A stretch of 64,000 nt of DNA from Rhodopseudomonas palustris (GTDB lineage Bacteria > Pseudomonadota > Alphaproteobacteria > Rhizobiales > Xanthobacteraceae), in assembly GCF_013415845.1 (NCBI RefSeq), contig NZ_CP058907.1:1178001-1242000 (forward strand), in the 5' to 3' direction. Shown piece by piece: positions 1 to 7,319 of the stretch; the first letter of the stretch is position 1, and each line of letters opens with the position of its first letter. A program made the position numbers and the translations under genes. The notes beneath the pieces were generated by a model. The model was not told where the DNA came from. It was given only the letters and a program-made list of their open reading frames with translations, and ran no database searches.

Positions 1-316
1 TTCTAGTCCGAAACTCCAGAAGGCGCGAGTCCAATCTTGCCGTCCCTTTGTGGTCTCAACAATTATTACTTCGTTAGTGACAGCTAATCGCTGTTAGCTC
101 GCTTATCTAGACTGTTCTATTTCGGGAAAGGAAGTCGATTACTTAGAAGTGTATAGTTCACTCACCAAGTGTACATCGCTAAAAGCATGTTTTGCCCCAT
201 AATGACACAACTTAATCATTGTTTAACCTTTGGCTTCCCCCTAACAATTCGGGGCTCCAAGCGGCGAAGCCCGCTGGACATACGGCATTGATCTTTCAAC
301 AGGGGAGTATTTGTCG
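1..316 (+). promoter_or_regulatory. AT-rich leader upstream of the curli operon
   Basis: No reading frame with a convincing start was seen. The stretch is clearly more AT-rich than the rest of the window and ends in a strong ribosome binding site (AGGGGAG at 302-307 region) nine bases before the curlin ATG at 317. It presumably contains the curli promoter and activator sites. The only structured element noted is a pair of AAGTGTA direct repeats at 147-173. No terminator is visible, so it cannot be told where the preceding gene ends. Confidence 0.5.
147..173. repeat. AAGTGTA direct repeat, 20-bp phasing
   Basis: AAGTGTA occurs at 147-153 and again at 167-173, so the two copies are 20 bp apart, about two helical turns and on the same DNA face. 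This arrangement is typical of dimeric response-regulator sites. No regulator is assigned. Confidence 0.35.
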
Positions 317-1648
317 ATGAAGCGTAATCTGTTTTTTGTAACGGCCAGCGTGCTGGTGTTGTCCGCAACCGCCGCGATGGCGGACAGTAACGTGGTGGTG
401 CTGAATCAAGCTGATGCCACGCAAAAGGCGGTGGTCGATCAAGAGGGGTCGAGTAACTCGGTTGGCGCTTACAACGGGTGGTCTGGTTTCGATCAGAACA
501 ATGGCGGCCTCGCCGGCGGCAATAGTCTGACGGTCACTCAGACCGGAAACGGCAACAGTGTCGGTCGAGACGTGAAAGGTTATCAGTCCGGCGAGGGTAA
601 CTCAGCCGTGATTCTCCAGGCGGGTACCAGCAGCGACGTCGAGTTGCAGCAGAAGGGGACAACAAACGGATCGTCAGCCACGGGCTGGACGAACGATCCG
701 GGTGTGTACAACAAAATCACCCAAGACTCGACCTCGAACGGCAGCAAGGTTTCAGTCTTCCAGGATGGCAAGAACAACGCTTTCAGCATCAAACAGGGTA
801 ATACCAACAATAACGCCTCGGTCTCGCAAGGTGGCGAGTCTGGCATGGCGTACGTTCGGCAGGGAGTCGGTGTCGCCGAGACCGATGCTGCGACTGGTGC
901 CTCCCTCCCGCTCAATGGCAACTCCAACGTAGCGACGATCTCTCAGGTGAGCGCAGGCCTTAATTATGCGGTCGCCGTGCAGGGTGGTGGTGATTCAAAT
1001 AGTTTGTCGATCAGCCAGACGGGTAACTTGCACGGAGCGAACGCTTGGCAGATTGGCGGTGGGAATACTTTCAGTTCGATTCAGGCTGGCACAGGAAATA
1101 CTGCTGGTCTCAACGGTGGAATCTACGGCTCGGATGATCCGATCAAGCAAGTTGGTAATTCCAATTCCTATGTGTCGAATCAGAGCGGTAGCTACAACAC
1201 TGCGAATGGATCACAGGTTGGGGATGTAAACTATCTCTACAACAGCCAGAGTGGGAACAACGGGGCAATCTCTGGTTCGCAGACCGGCAAATTCAATTAC
1301 CTCAATAGCACTCAGGCTGGATCGTACAATAGTCTCAAGTATTCGCAGGCGAACGCCTCCGGTGGCGCTTGGAATTACGTTTACAACACTCAGACCGGTG
1401 CTGGAACCTCTGGATCGGTGAACGTGGCTGATGTCAAGCAGGACGGTTACGGTCTTTACAGCAGCGGCACTCAGTCCGGTGCGGACGGAAATTCCGCCAA
1501 GGTCGAGCAGACGGGGACGTGGCACGTCAGTTATTACACTCAGAGTGGCTCGGCCAACGTGATTCAAGTGGCGCAGACCGGTAGCGGAAATTACTCCAGC
1601 GTCAATCAAGCGGGCTCCGGCAATAACGCGAATATCACGCAGAAGTAA
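317..1648 (+). CDS. large multi-repeat curlin (major curli subunit-like)
   Basis: This is an amyloid-forming curli fibre subunit, exported to the cell surface. The start at ATG 317 is preferred over an in-frame TTG at 311 because AGGGGAG sits nine bases upstream of the ATG. That gives 443 aa. A Sec signal peptide covers about residues 1-23 (ending AMADS). The rest is a long array of curlin-type repeats built on Q-x-G-x-x-N (for example QTGNGN, QSGEGN, QVGNSN, QTGSGN), rich in Asn, Ser, Gly and Gln and poor in charge. It is roughly three times the length of E. coli CsgA (about 150 aa), with irregular inserts between repeats. It is first in an operon with csgH, a second curlin, csgF and csgG. 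Whether it is the major subunit is inferred from size and position. Confidence 0.9.
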   Translation: MKRNLFFVTASVLVLSATAAMADSNVVVLNQADATQKAVVDQEGSSNSVGAYNGWSGFDQNNGGLAGGNSLTVTQTGNGNSVGRDVKGYQSGEGNSAVILQAGTSSDVELQQKGTTNGSSATGWTNDPGVYNKITQDSTSNGSKVSVFQDGKNNAFSIKQGNTNNNASVSQGGESGMAYVRQGVGVAETDAATGASLPLNGNSNVATISQVSAGLNYAVAVQGGGDSNSLSISQTGNLHGANAWQIGGGNTFSSIQAGTGNTAGLNGGIYGSDDPIKQVGNSNSYVSNQSGSYNTANGSQVGDVNYLYNSQSGNNGAISGSQTGKFNYLNSTQAGSYNSLKYSQANASGGAWNYVYNTQTGAGTSGSVNVADVKQDGYGLYSSGTQSGADGNSAKVEQTGTWHVSYYTQSGSANVIQVAQTGSGNYSSVNQAGSGNNANITQK

Positions 1649-1670
1649 GCCGTTGGCTTTCTCTTATATG

Positions 1671-1694
1671 AAGCGAGGCGTGCGCGCCTCGCTT
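1671..1694 (+). terminator. intercistronic hairpin after the first curlin gene
   Basis: AAGCGAGGCG (1671-1680), loop TGCG, then CGCCTCGCTT (1685-1694) form a perfect 10-bp stem with a tetraloop, 23 bases after the curlin stop. No U-run follows (CCCTTCGGG), so it looks like an attenuator or an mRNA-stabilising hairpin rather than a full terminator. It could let the curlin be made in excess of the downstream assembly proteins. Confidence 0.6.
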
Positions 1695-1760
1695 CCCTTC
1701 GGGATCTGCGGCGTGAACATCCGTCGCTGATCTCCCAGTGGTTGCGTCGCGGAGAGTCAC

Positions 1761-2081
1761 ATGGCTGTGGATCAAGTCCCACCGGTTGTCCAATGTGAGG
1801 TCGAGGCTGCGGTCAGCGGCGGCCACGTCACGTTGCGCGGCGTGATCGCTGCGGCGCGCGACGGTGGAGGCAGCTACACGCTGACCGTCGACAAGACCGG
1901 CGCAGCCGGGACCTCGCGCATCAAGCAAGCTGGCGCCTTCAGCGCCGTCGCCGAGCAGCGCGTGACCGTCGGCAACGTCGTGCTCGATTACAGCACCGCC
2001 AACCGATACGCAGCCAAGCTGGATGTGTCGTTCGGCAACATCACTATTCAATGTGATCTCGATCCGGAGACAGTCAAATGA
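1761..2081 (+). CDS. csgH: CsgH, CsgC-like curli amyloid inhibitor
   Basis: CsgC/CsgH proteins are small beta-sandwich periplasmic chaperones that block premature curlin polymerisation. CsgH is the alphaproteobacterial form. This 106-aa protein has the expected size and beta-rich pattern, with a Cys in the first strand (VVQCEVE) and one in the last (IQCDLDP). The start at ATG 1761 has GGAGAG ten bases upstream. The frame is closed by a TGA at 1728-1730 and no alternative start adds a signal peptide, so export of this product is unexplained. The stop overlaps the next gene by ATGA. Its place between two curlin genes supports the call. Confidence 0.85.
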   Translation: MAVDQVPPVVQCEVEAAVSGGHVTLRGVIAAARDGGGSYTLTVDKTGAAGTSRIKQAGAFSAVAEQRVTVGNVVLDYSTANRYAAKLDVSFGNITIQCDLDPETVK

Positions 2082-2569
2082 CCGCATCAACACGAGCGAT
2101 GCGAGTAGCCGTGCCTCGGGTAGCCGCCGCGATGATCGGCGGTGTGGCGTTTGCCGGTGTGGCGTCGGCGCAGTCGGCCGATCTCTACACTGATTTTTCC
2201 GGCTATCTTGTGAACCCGGCGCAGCAGGGGGCGGTCGCCGACGGCGCGCTGCCGAGCGGCAGCCACAATACAGCGATCGTCAACCAGACCGGCAATGCGA
2301 ACTCCGTGACGTCCGACGTGCGCGGCTCGTTGAACGTGACGCTGCAGTCGCAGCTCGGCTCCGGCAATGAGTCCAGCTTCACCGTCAACGGCAATCAGAA
2401 CGTGCTGCACAACAGTCAGATCGGCGACAACAACAGCGCCAGGCTCGACGTCACCGGCAACCGCAACGCCTACAGCAGCACCCAGATCGGCAGCAATCTT
2501 AGCTACGGCCTCAGCCAGGTCGGCAACAATGGCGGGGCCGTCATCGTACAAATGGGAGGTCATCGATGA
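2078..2569 (+). CDS. second curlin subunit (CsgB/CsgA-like)
   Basis: A 163-aa secreted protein with an N-terminal signal peptide (about residues 1-31, ending VASAQS) and curlin-type repeats (QTGNANSV, QLGSGNESS, QIGDNNSAR, QIGSNLS, QVGNNGG). It is short, about the size of E. coli CsgB, so a nucleator or minor-subunit role is likely but inferred. It ends in VIVQMGGHR, a basic tail like those seen on nucleators. It overlaps csgH (ATGA at 2078) and csgF (ATGA at 2566), indicating translational coupling. Confidence 0.85.
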   Translation: MTASTRAMRVAVPRVAAAMIGGVAFAGVASAQSADLYTDFSGYLVNPAQQGAVADGALPSGSHNTAIVNQTGNANSVTSDVRGSLNVTLQSQLGSGNESSFTVNGNQNVLHNSQIGDNNSARLDVTGNRNAYSSTQIGSNLSYGLSQVGNNGGAVIVQMGGHR

Positions 2570-2982
2570 AATACGCTGGCATTCTCGCTGCCTTCGCCTT
2601 GTGCGCCAGTGCCGCCGGGGCGGATGCAGGCAGCCTGGTTTACACCCCGACCAATCCGGCATTCGGCGGCAGCCCGCTGAACGGATCGTGGCAGATGCAG
2701 CAGGCGACCGCGGGCAATCACTTCAACCGCGCCGCTCCCACCAGCGGGCCGCAGCAGCTGACGCAGTCGCAGATCTTTGCCCAGCAGCTGCAGAGCCAGC
2801 TCTACGCCTCGCTCGCCAACCAGGTCACCCAGGCGATCTTCGGCACCAACGCGCAGCAGAGCGGCACCTTCACGTTCCAGGGCACGACGATCAGCTTCGC
2901 CAAGGTCGACGGTCAGACCAACATCACGATCAACGACGGTTCGACCGTCACCCAGATCAGTCTGCCGACCGTGACGCATTGA
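2566..2982 (+). CDS. csgF: curli assembly factor CsgF
   Basis: CsgF binds the CsgG pore at the outer membrane and anchors the nucleator at the surface. The 138-aa product has a signal peptide (residues 1-22) and then the characteristic mature N-terminus LVYTPTNPAFGGSPLNGS, which matches the CsgF pattern of x-NP-x-FGG-x-P-x-N that plugs into the channel. A Q-rich helix follows (residues 60-85), then a C-terminal beta-rich part. It overlaps the upstream curlin gene by four bases, and csgG follows 51 bases later. Confidence 0.92.
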   Translation: MKYAGILAAFALCASAAGADAGSLVYTPTNPAFGGSPLNGSWQMQQATAGNHFNRAAPTSGPQQLTQSQIFAQQLQSQLYASLANQVTQAIFGTNAQQSGTFTFQGTTISFAKVDGQTNITINDGSTVTQISLPTVTH

Positions 2983-3033
2983 CCCGAGTTTCACCTGCCG
3001 GCGTTGGCCGCGGGTTGTGTGAGGATATTTGGC

Positions 3034-3975
3034 GTGACACGTTATTTCAGATCGATCATTGGCCTGGCCGCGGTGGCGGCTTTGCTCGCGGGCTGCTCGC
3101 GCCCCGGTCATCGCGACAGCTTCTTCGAGGAGCCGCCGGTGGTGACGCCGCCGTCGCCGACCGCTGTCAATCTCGAGACCTTGCCGCCGCCGAAGCAGAA
3201 GATCGACATCGCGATCTATCAATTCCCCGATCTCACCGGCAAGAACGAGCCAAACGACAACGTCGCAGTCTTCTCGCGCGCTGTGACCCAGGGCGGCGCC
3301 GGACTGGCGATCGATGCGTTGAAGCGCGCCGGTGGTGGAGCCTGGTTCCGCGTCGTCGAGCGCAACGGCCTCAACGATCTGCTGCAGGAGCGTCAGCTGG
3401 TCCGCGCCACCCGTCAGGAATTCGACCGCGACCGCGCCAAGCCGCTGCCGCCGATGCGCTTCGCCGGTCTCCTGATCGAGGGCGGCATCGTCGCCTTCGA
3501 CGCCAACTATATGACCGGCGGCATCGGTGCCAACTATCTCGGCATCGGCGCCGACACCAAGTTCCGCCGCGACATGGTCACCGTCGCCCTGCGGGTCGCC
3601 TCGGTGCAGACCGGCGAGGTGCTGACCAGCGTCACCACCACCAAGACGGTGTACTCGGTGTCGTTGCAGGGCAACACGTACAAATACGTCGCGCTCGACA
3701 AGCTGCTGCAGATCGAAGCCGGCATCACCCGCACCGAGCCGACCCAGCTTGCGGTGCGGCAGGCGATCGACCTCGCGGTGTATTCCACCATCATGGAGGG
3801 CGCGCGCGACAAGCTGTGGCGGTTCGCCGATCCGGCGATGGAGGCCAAGCTGATCCGCGACTATCTCGACCGCGACAAGCCGCAGCCGGCGTTCATGAAG
3901 CCGTATCTCACCAAGGAGGAGCGGATCGAGGCCGAGAAGATCGATCATTCACCGGAATGGGCGCCGCGGAGCTGA
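3034..3975 (+). CDS. csgG: CsgG, curli secretion channel lipoprotein
   Basis: CsgG forms the outer-membrane nonameric channel that secretes curlins. The GTG start at 3034 is chosen because GAGGA lies eight bases upstream and because it gives a clean lipoprotein signal, with lipobox LLAGC and Cys21 as the modified residue. The 313-aa protein has typical CsgG features: an ABD-like N-domain (KIDIAIYQFPDLTGKNEPND), the constriction-region segment before TRAVTQGGAGLAIDAL, and the two transmembrane-hairpin regions around GGIGANYLGIGADTKFRRD and the following strands. It is a little longer than E. coli CsgG (277 aa). The stop is followed after two bases by the transglycosylase ATG. Confidence 0.93.
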   Translation: MTRYFRSIIGLAAVAALLAGCSRPGHRDSFFEEPPVVTPPSPTAVNLETLPPPKQKIDIAIYQFPDLTGKNEPNDNVAVFSRAVTQGGAGLAIDALKRAGGGAWFRVVERNGLNDLLQERQLVRATRQEFDRDRAKPLPPMRFAGLLIEGGIVAFDANYMTGGIGANYLGIGADTKFRRDMVTVALRVASVQTGEVLTSVTTTKTVYSVSLQGNTYKYVALDKLLQIEAGITRTEPTQLAVRQAIDLAVYSTIMEGARDKLWRFADPAMEAKLIRDYLDRDKPQPAFMKPYLTKEERIEAEKIDHSPEWAPRS

Positions 3976-3977
3976 CC

Positions 3978-4772
3978 ATGGCGGCGCGCGCGCTTCTCGC
4001 CTGGCTGGCAACTGCGGCACTTGCTGCCGTGACGGCCGGCGCGAGCTGCGGCGGTGTGATGGCGCAGCAGCGCATCGCCGATGCCGGCGGCTTGGTGGTG
4101 ACCGCGCGCGCCGGAGAATCGTCCTTTGATGCACCCGCCGCGCCAACGGCACCATGGGCGCAAGTGATTGCACAGGCCGCGCAGGACAATGGCTTGCCGC
4201 CGGCGTTCCTGACCCGGCTGCTCAACCAGGAAAGCACCATGTTCACGCTGGCAGTGAGCCGCGCTGGTGCCATGGGCATCGCGCAGTTCATGCCCGGCAC
4301 GGCCGCCGCGCGCGGGCTCGACGATCCATTCGACCCGTTCAAGGCGATCCCGGCCGCCGCGCGCTATCTCGCCGACCTACGCCGCCAGTTCGGCAATCTC
4401 GGCCTCGCCGCCGCCGCCTATAATGCCGGCGCCGGCCGGGTGTCGTCTTGGCTGCGTGGAACCTCGGAATTGCCGGCCGAAACCCGCGACTACGTGCTGC
4501 GCATCACCGGCTCCAGTGCGGAGGATTGGGCTGCCAATCGTGCGGATGCGTCGGCGATCAGCGCCGGCGTGCCGGCCCGGCCGCCGATCGTCTCACCGGC
4601 CGTTGCCGCGACGACACGCGTGCTTCCGGCGGTCCCGGCACCTGCCGCTCCGCGCGCTGCCAACCGCGCAGAGCGCGGCCGCGCGAGTGCGAAGAAGCCG
4701 ACCGCCGAAGCTGAGCTGTGCGCTTCCGTTGCCGCCGGTGGCCGCGGCTGCATCCTGCAGACGGCATATTGA
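3978..4772 (+). CDS. lytic transglycosylase (SLT family) in the curli operon
   Basis: A 264-aa exported protein that would cleave peptidoglycan glycan strands. A signal peptide covers about residues 1-29 (ending VMAQQ). The SLT domain spans about residues 60-175, with the catalytic Glu in NQES (E85), then GAMGIAQFMPGTA and AAYNAGAGRV, the usual family blocks. A Pro/Ala-rich tail of about 80 residues ends in a Cys-containing segment (LCASVAAGGRGCIL). The start at ATG 3978 is two bases after the csgG stop, so it is very likely co-translated with the curli genes. A job in opening the cell wall for CsgG assembly is inference. Confidence 0.88.
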   Translation: MAARALLAWLATAALAAVTAGASCGGVMAQQRIADAGGLVVTARAGESSFDAPAAPTAPWAQVIAQAAQDNGLPPAFLTRLLNQESTMFTLAVSRAGAMGIAQFMPGTAAARGLDDPFDPFKAIPAAARYLADLRRQFGNLGLAAAAYNAGAGRVSSWLRGTSELPAETRDYVLRITGSSAEDWAANRADASAISAGVPARPPIVSPAVAATTRVLPAVPAPAAPRAANRAERGRASAKKPTAEAELCASVAAGGRGCILQTAY

Positions 4773-4803
4773 AACCGACGTGCCGACGAACCGGCACGGC
4801 CGA

Positions 4804-5085
4804 TCACGGCAGGCGGTTGCGTTTCCGCTTCGGCTTCTTGGCCTTGCTGCGCCGATAATAGTCGCTTTCGCGCTTGAGCAGTGGTGAGACATCGCTTCGC
4901 GGTGGCGGCGTTTCGGAATAGGTCGTGACGCCCTGTTGCTTCTCGATGCATCGGCGCAGCGCCGTCGGATCTGTCAGCAATGTGCAATCATTGACCGCGC
5001 GGGGATTGGGCGAGAGCTGCGCCTGCGCCGGAGCAGCGAGCAGCACGACGACACCGATCAGTAGCGAATTCCGTAAGCAAGACAT
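4804..5085 (-). CDS. small exported protein of unknown function
   Basis: A 93-aa product. The start at 5085 was chosen because AGGGA lies ten bases upstream and because it gives a clean signal peptide (residues 1-23, hydrophobic LIGVVVLLAAPAQA). The mature part has two Cys in a short span (NDCTLLTDPTALRRCIEKQ), then a strongly basic tail with KKPKRKRNR. This is typical of small secreted alphaproteobacterial proteins with no assigned role. It converges on the transglycosylase gene with 31 bases between stops. No function is assigned. Confidence 0.6.
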   Translation of the reverse strand: MSCLRNSLLIGVVVLLAAPAQAQLSPNPRAVNDCTLLTDPTALRRCIEKQQGVTTYSETPPPRSDVSPLLKRESDYYRRSKAKKPKRKRNRLP

Positions 5086-5350
5086 CGCGTTGAAGTCCCT
5101 GACGAATTCAACCACCTTAACTGAAGATTGCAGCTGCGCCACCTCGCAAATCGAACAGCGGAAAGTAACATCGCACCGTTGAAGGTTGAGGACACGAGAC
5201 GTGACCTCCTCCGACAGGAATTAAGCGTGGCTCGACAATCGCCAACATCTCCGGCTCGTAGGCCATCATCGCTGCAATGACCCGCCGGTCCATGTTCCTC
5301 TCGGAACACTCTCGCATCATTGACATTGACCTCCGAACAGGAGGTTCAAG

Positions 5351-5611
5351 ATGTCCAACCGCTTTCGCATCGCTTCTCTCGTTTACATGATGACCAACGC
5401 GGTGCTGTTCGGCATCGGCATGGTCATTATCTTGACGATCCCCGCACTGTCGCAGAACGCCATGGCATGGGTTCCGGCGATGGTGGTGGCGAGCTTCGTG
5501 CTTGCAGCGCCGATCGCGTGGTTGATTGCGCCGCGCCTGCGCGCCCGCTACTGGCGCCATCGCGACGGTGACGTGATCTCTGGCCCGACGACCGCGACCG
5601 AGAATCCGTAA
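5351..5611 (+). CDS. small two-helix membrane protein
   Basis: An 86-aa protein with two hydrophobic segments (about residues 10-31 and 40-63) followed by a basic stretch (RLRARYWRHR) and a polar tail, suggesting both ends in the cytoplasm. AGGAGG lies six bases before the ATG, a strong ribosome binding site. It is divergent from the 4804-5085 gene and 76 bases ahead of the FNR box of the next operon. The family is not recognised. Confidence 0.7.
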   Translation: MSNRFRIASLVYMMTNAVLFGIGMVIILTIPALSQNAMAWVPAMVVASFVLAAPIAWLIAPRLRARYWRHRDGDVISGPTTATENP

Positions 5612-5686
5612 CGCGTTCTGCGCGTCCTTCGAACCGCAGATACGCCAGTCGTCCCTGCGTGCGCGGCGGTTCGCCGCCGCGTTCGG

Positions 5687-5700
5687 TTGATCAAGATCAA
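5687..5700. promoter_or_regulatory. FNR/FixK box (anaerobox)
   Basis: TTGATCAAGATCAA is an exact match to the TTGAT-N4-ATCAA consensus of FNR, FixK and AadR regulators. The centre (5693.5) is 68 bases before the regulator ATG at 5762. An activating position of -41.5 would put transcription start near 5735, leaving a short leader. The site argues against longer upstream starts for the regulator gene. Confidence 0.8.
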
Positions 5701-5761
5701 CTGGACGCTGTGGCGCTCGCCTCTATCCTTCGCAGGTCGAACGCGAACTGGCTTGGTGGCG

Positions 5762-6433
5762 ATGTTGCCTGCTGTGGATTGGTTGCGCGGCTTCCCGGCG
5801 CTCGGGGAGCTGCCGGAGACGGAACGGAGCGCACTGGCAGGGGCCGCGATGGCGATGAGCCTGCCGGCCGGCGCCTCTGTGTTCGCTCCGGATCAGCCCT
5901 GCGGCATGTTCATTCTGGTGTGCCGCGGCACGGTACGTGTGTTCCAGCTCGATCCGGCCGGCAACGAGATCGTGCTGTATCGGCTCGGCCCCGGCAGCAT
6001 CTGCATTCTCACCACGTTGGCGCTGCTCGCCTCCGACAGCTACAGCGCTTTCGCGGTGACCGAGAGCCCGGTTGAGGCGGTGGGCCTGCCGGCCGCGACG
6101 TTCCACGATTTGATCGGCCGCTCGGCGCAGTTCCGCAGCTTCGTGTTCAACGCCCAGGCTGCACGTATGGCGGATCTGATGGCGGTGATCCAAAACGTCG
6201 CGTTCGCCTCGATCGAGACGCGGCTGGCCTCGCGCTTGCTGGCGCTGGCGGCGGACGGCCGCGAATTGTCGATCACGCACGCCCAGCTCGCCGCCGAGAT
6301 CGGCTCGGCGCGGGAAGTCGTCAGCCGCCATCTCAAGACCTTCGAACGCCGCGGCTGGGTCAGCCTCGGACGAGGTCGTGTTGAATTGCGCAATGCTGCC
6401 CCGCTGCGGGCTGCTGCGCAGGCTGCCCGCTGA
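5762..6433 (+). CDS. Crp/Fnr-family transcription regulator
   Basis: A 223-aa regulator with an N-terminal cyclic-nucleotide-binding-fold domain (residues 5-120), a dimerisation helix (125-155) and a C-terminal winged helix (about 168-210). The recognition helix reads SAREVVSRHL, with E185, S188 and R189 forming the E-x-x-S-R motif that reads TTGAT half-sites. The N-terminal Cys cluster of true FNR is absent, so it is not a classic 4Fe-4S oxygen sensor. It resembles FixK/DNR-like members. The ATG at 5762 was chosen because upstream starts would run into the FNR box. It heads a likely operon with the DUF2892 and AhpD-like genes, and may be autoregulated. Confidence 0.85.
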   Translation: MLPAVDWLRGFPALGELPETERSALAGAAMAMSLPAGASVFAPDQPCGMFILVCRGTVRVFQLDPAGNEIVLYRLGPGSICILTTLALLASDSYSAFAVTESPVEAVGLPAATFHDLIGRSAQFRSFVFNAQAARMADLMAVIQNVAFASIETRLASRLLALAADGRELSITHAQLAAEIGSAREVVSRHLKTFERRGWVSLGRGRVELRNAAPLRAAAQAAR

Positions 6434-6548
6434 ACCTCTTCTCGCAGCTTCTGGACGTCTTCTCTGCCGCCGGTGACTTGGTCACAGACCGTGATCCCCG
6501 CACGCCATACAACCAGCGTGTCACTCAACCGAGCGAGGGGAAACGAAG

Positions 6549-6737
6549 ATGACTGTGAACATGGGAATGATCGATCGTCTGCTGCGCGCCATTGTCGGCG
6601 CCGGCCTGATCTATTGGGCGCTGACCGGCGGTCCGATCTGGGCCTGGATCGGCGTCGTCCCGCTGCTGACCGCGGCGATCGGCTTTTGTCCGGCTTACAC
6701 GCTGCTCGGCATCAAGACCTGCCCGACCAAGTCTTGA
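6549..6737 (+). CDS. DUF2892 (YgaP-like) inner-membrane protein
   Basis: A 62-aa protein with the family pattern NMGMIDRLLRAIVGAGLIYW at the start, two hydrophobic hairpin segments and a GFCPAYTLLGIKTCP end, where the two Cys of DUF2892 domains are seen. GAGGGGAAACGAAG precedes the ATG. It lies between the Crp/Fnr regulator and the AhpD-like gene in the same direction. DUF2892 domains are often paired with rhodanese or redox genes. No activity is known for this one. Confidence 0.8.
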   Translation: MTVNMGMIDRLLRAIVGAGLIYWALTGGPIWAWIGVVPLLTAAIGFCPAYTLLGIKTCPTKS

Positions 6738-6813
6738 CGTCCACTACCCAAGTGTGGCTCTCGGGGCGGCGCAGCCCGCTCCCGGGAGTTGCCTTTGTTG
6801 AATAGGTGAAACC

Positions 6814-7185
6814 ATGCACAAGAACTGGATCGATCTGACGGGCGAGTTGTCGGTGGCGCTGCGCGAAGTCCGCACCGGCGCGCCGGACGTCATGAAGGGT
6901 TTCTCGGCGATCGCCCAGGCCGCGCTCAAGGCGAATGCGCTCGATACCAAAACCAAGGAGCTGATCGCTCTGGCGATCTCGGTGGCGACGCGGTGCGACG
7001 GCTGCATCGGCTTCCATGCCGAAGCCGCGGTGAAGCACGGCGCGACCCGCGACGAGGTGATGGAGACCATGGGCATGGCGATCTACATGGGCGCCGGCCC
7101 GAGCGTGATGTACGCCGCCCAGGCGGTCGAGGCTTACGATCAGTTCGTCAAGAAGAAGGCCGCGGCGACTTCGCCTGCGGAGTAA
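6814..7185 (+). CDS. carboxymuconolactone decarboxylase / AhpD-like protein
   Basis: A 123-aa all-helical protein of the AhpD-like superfamily. The redox motif CDGCIGFH (residues 61-68) has the C-x-x-C followed by His that supports alkylhydroperoxidase-type thiol chemistry. GATRDEVMETMGMAIYMGAGP is the conserved second helix pair. It ends the apparent FNR-box operon (regulator, DUF2892, this gene). A role in peroxide or nitrosative stress under low oxygen is inference from the motif and the context. Confidence 0.85.
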   Translation: MHKNWIDLTGELSVALREVRTGAPDVMKGFSAIAQAALKANALDTKTKELIALAISVATRCDGCIGFHAEAAVKHGATRDEVMETMGMAIYMGAGPSVMYAAQAVEAYDQFVKKKAAATSPAE

Positions 7186-7319
7186 CCGCCAACCGCACGC
7201 GTCGTTTCAATTCCGCTCTGCGGTAGAGAATTTCGCGCAAGGCGGCCGCCCGGCTGGCCCGCCTTGCGTCGCCGCCCGCGCTGCGTCATATGGTCGGGTC
7301 CTGTTTCAGAGATCCGATC

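Noticed and set aside
2367-3977. Very long open frame reaching from the second curlin into the transglycosylase
   Set aside because: It overlaps curlin, CsgF and CsgG genes in another frame, with Arg/Ala-rich content typical of a GC-rich shadow. Only the part from 3978 is a gene.
5303-5327. GGAAC-N16-CATT before the 5351 gene, resembling an EcfG promoter
   Set aside because: The -10 is CATT and not CGTT, and the gene has no stress link visible. One mismatch in such a short motif is expected by chance.
5058-5560. Minus-strand frames overlapping the small membrane-protein gene at 5351
   Set aside because: No ribosome binding site or family feature, and they lie opposite genes with clear starts.
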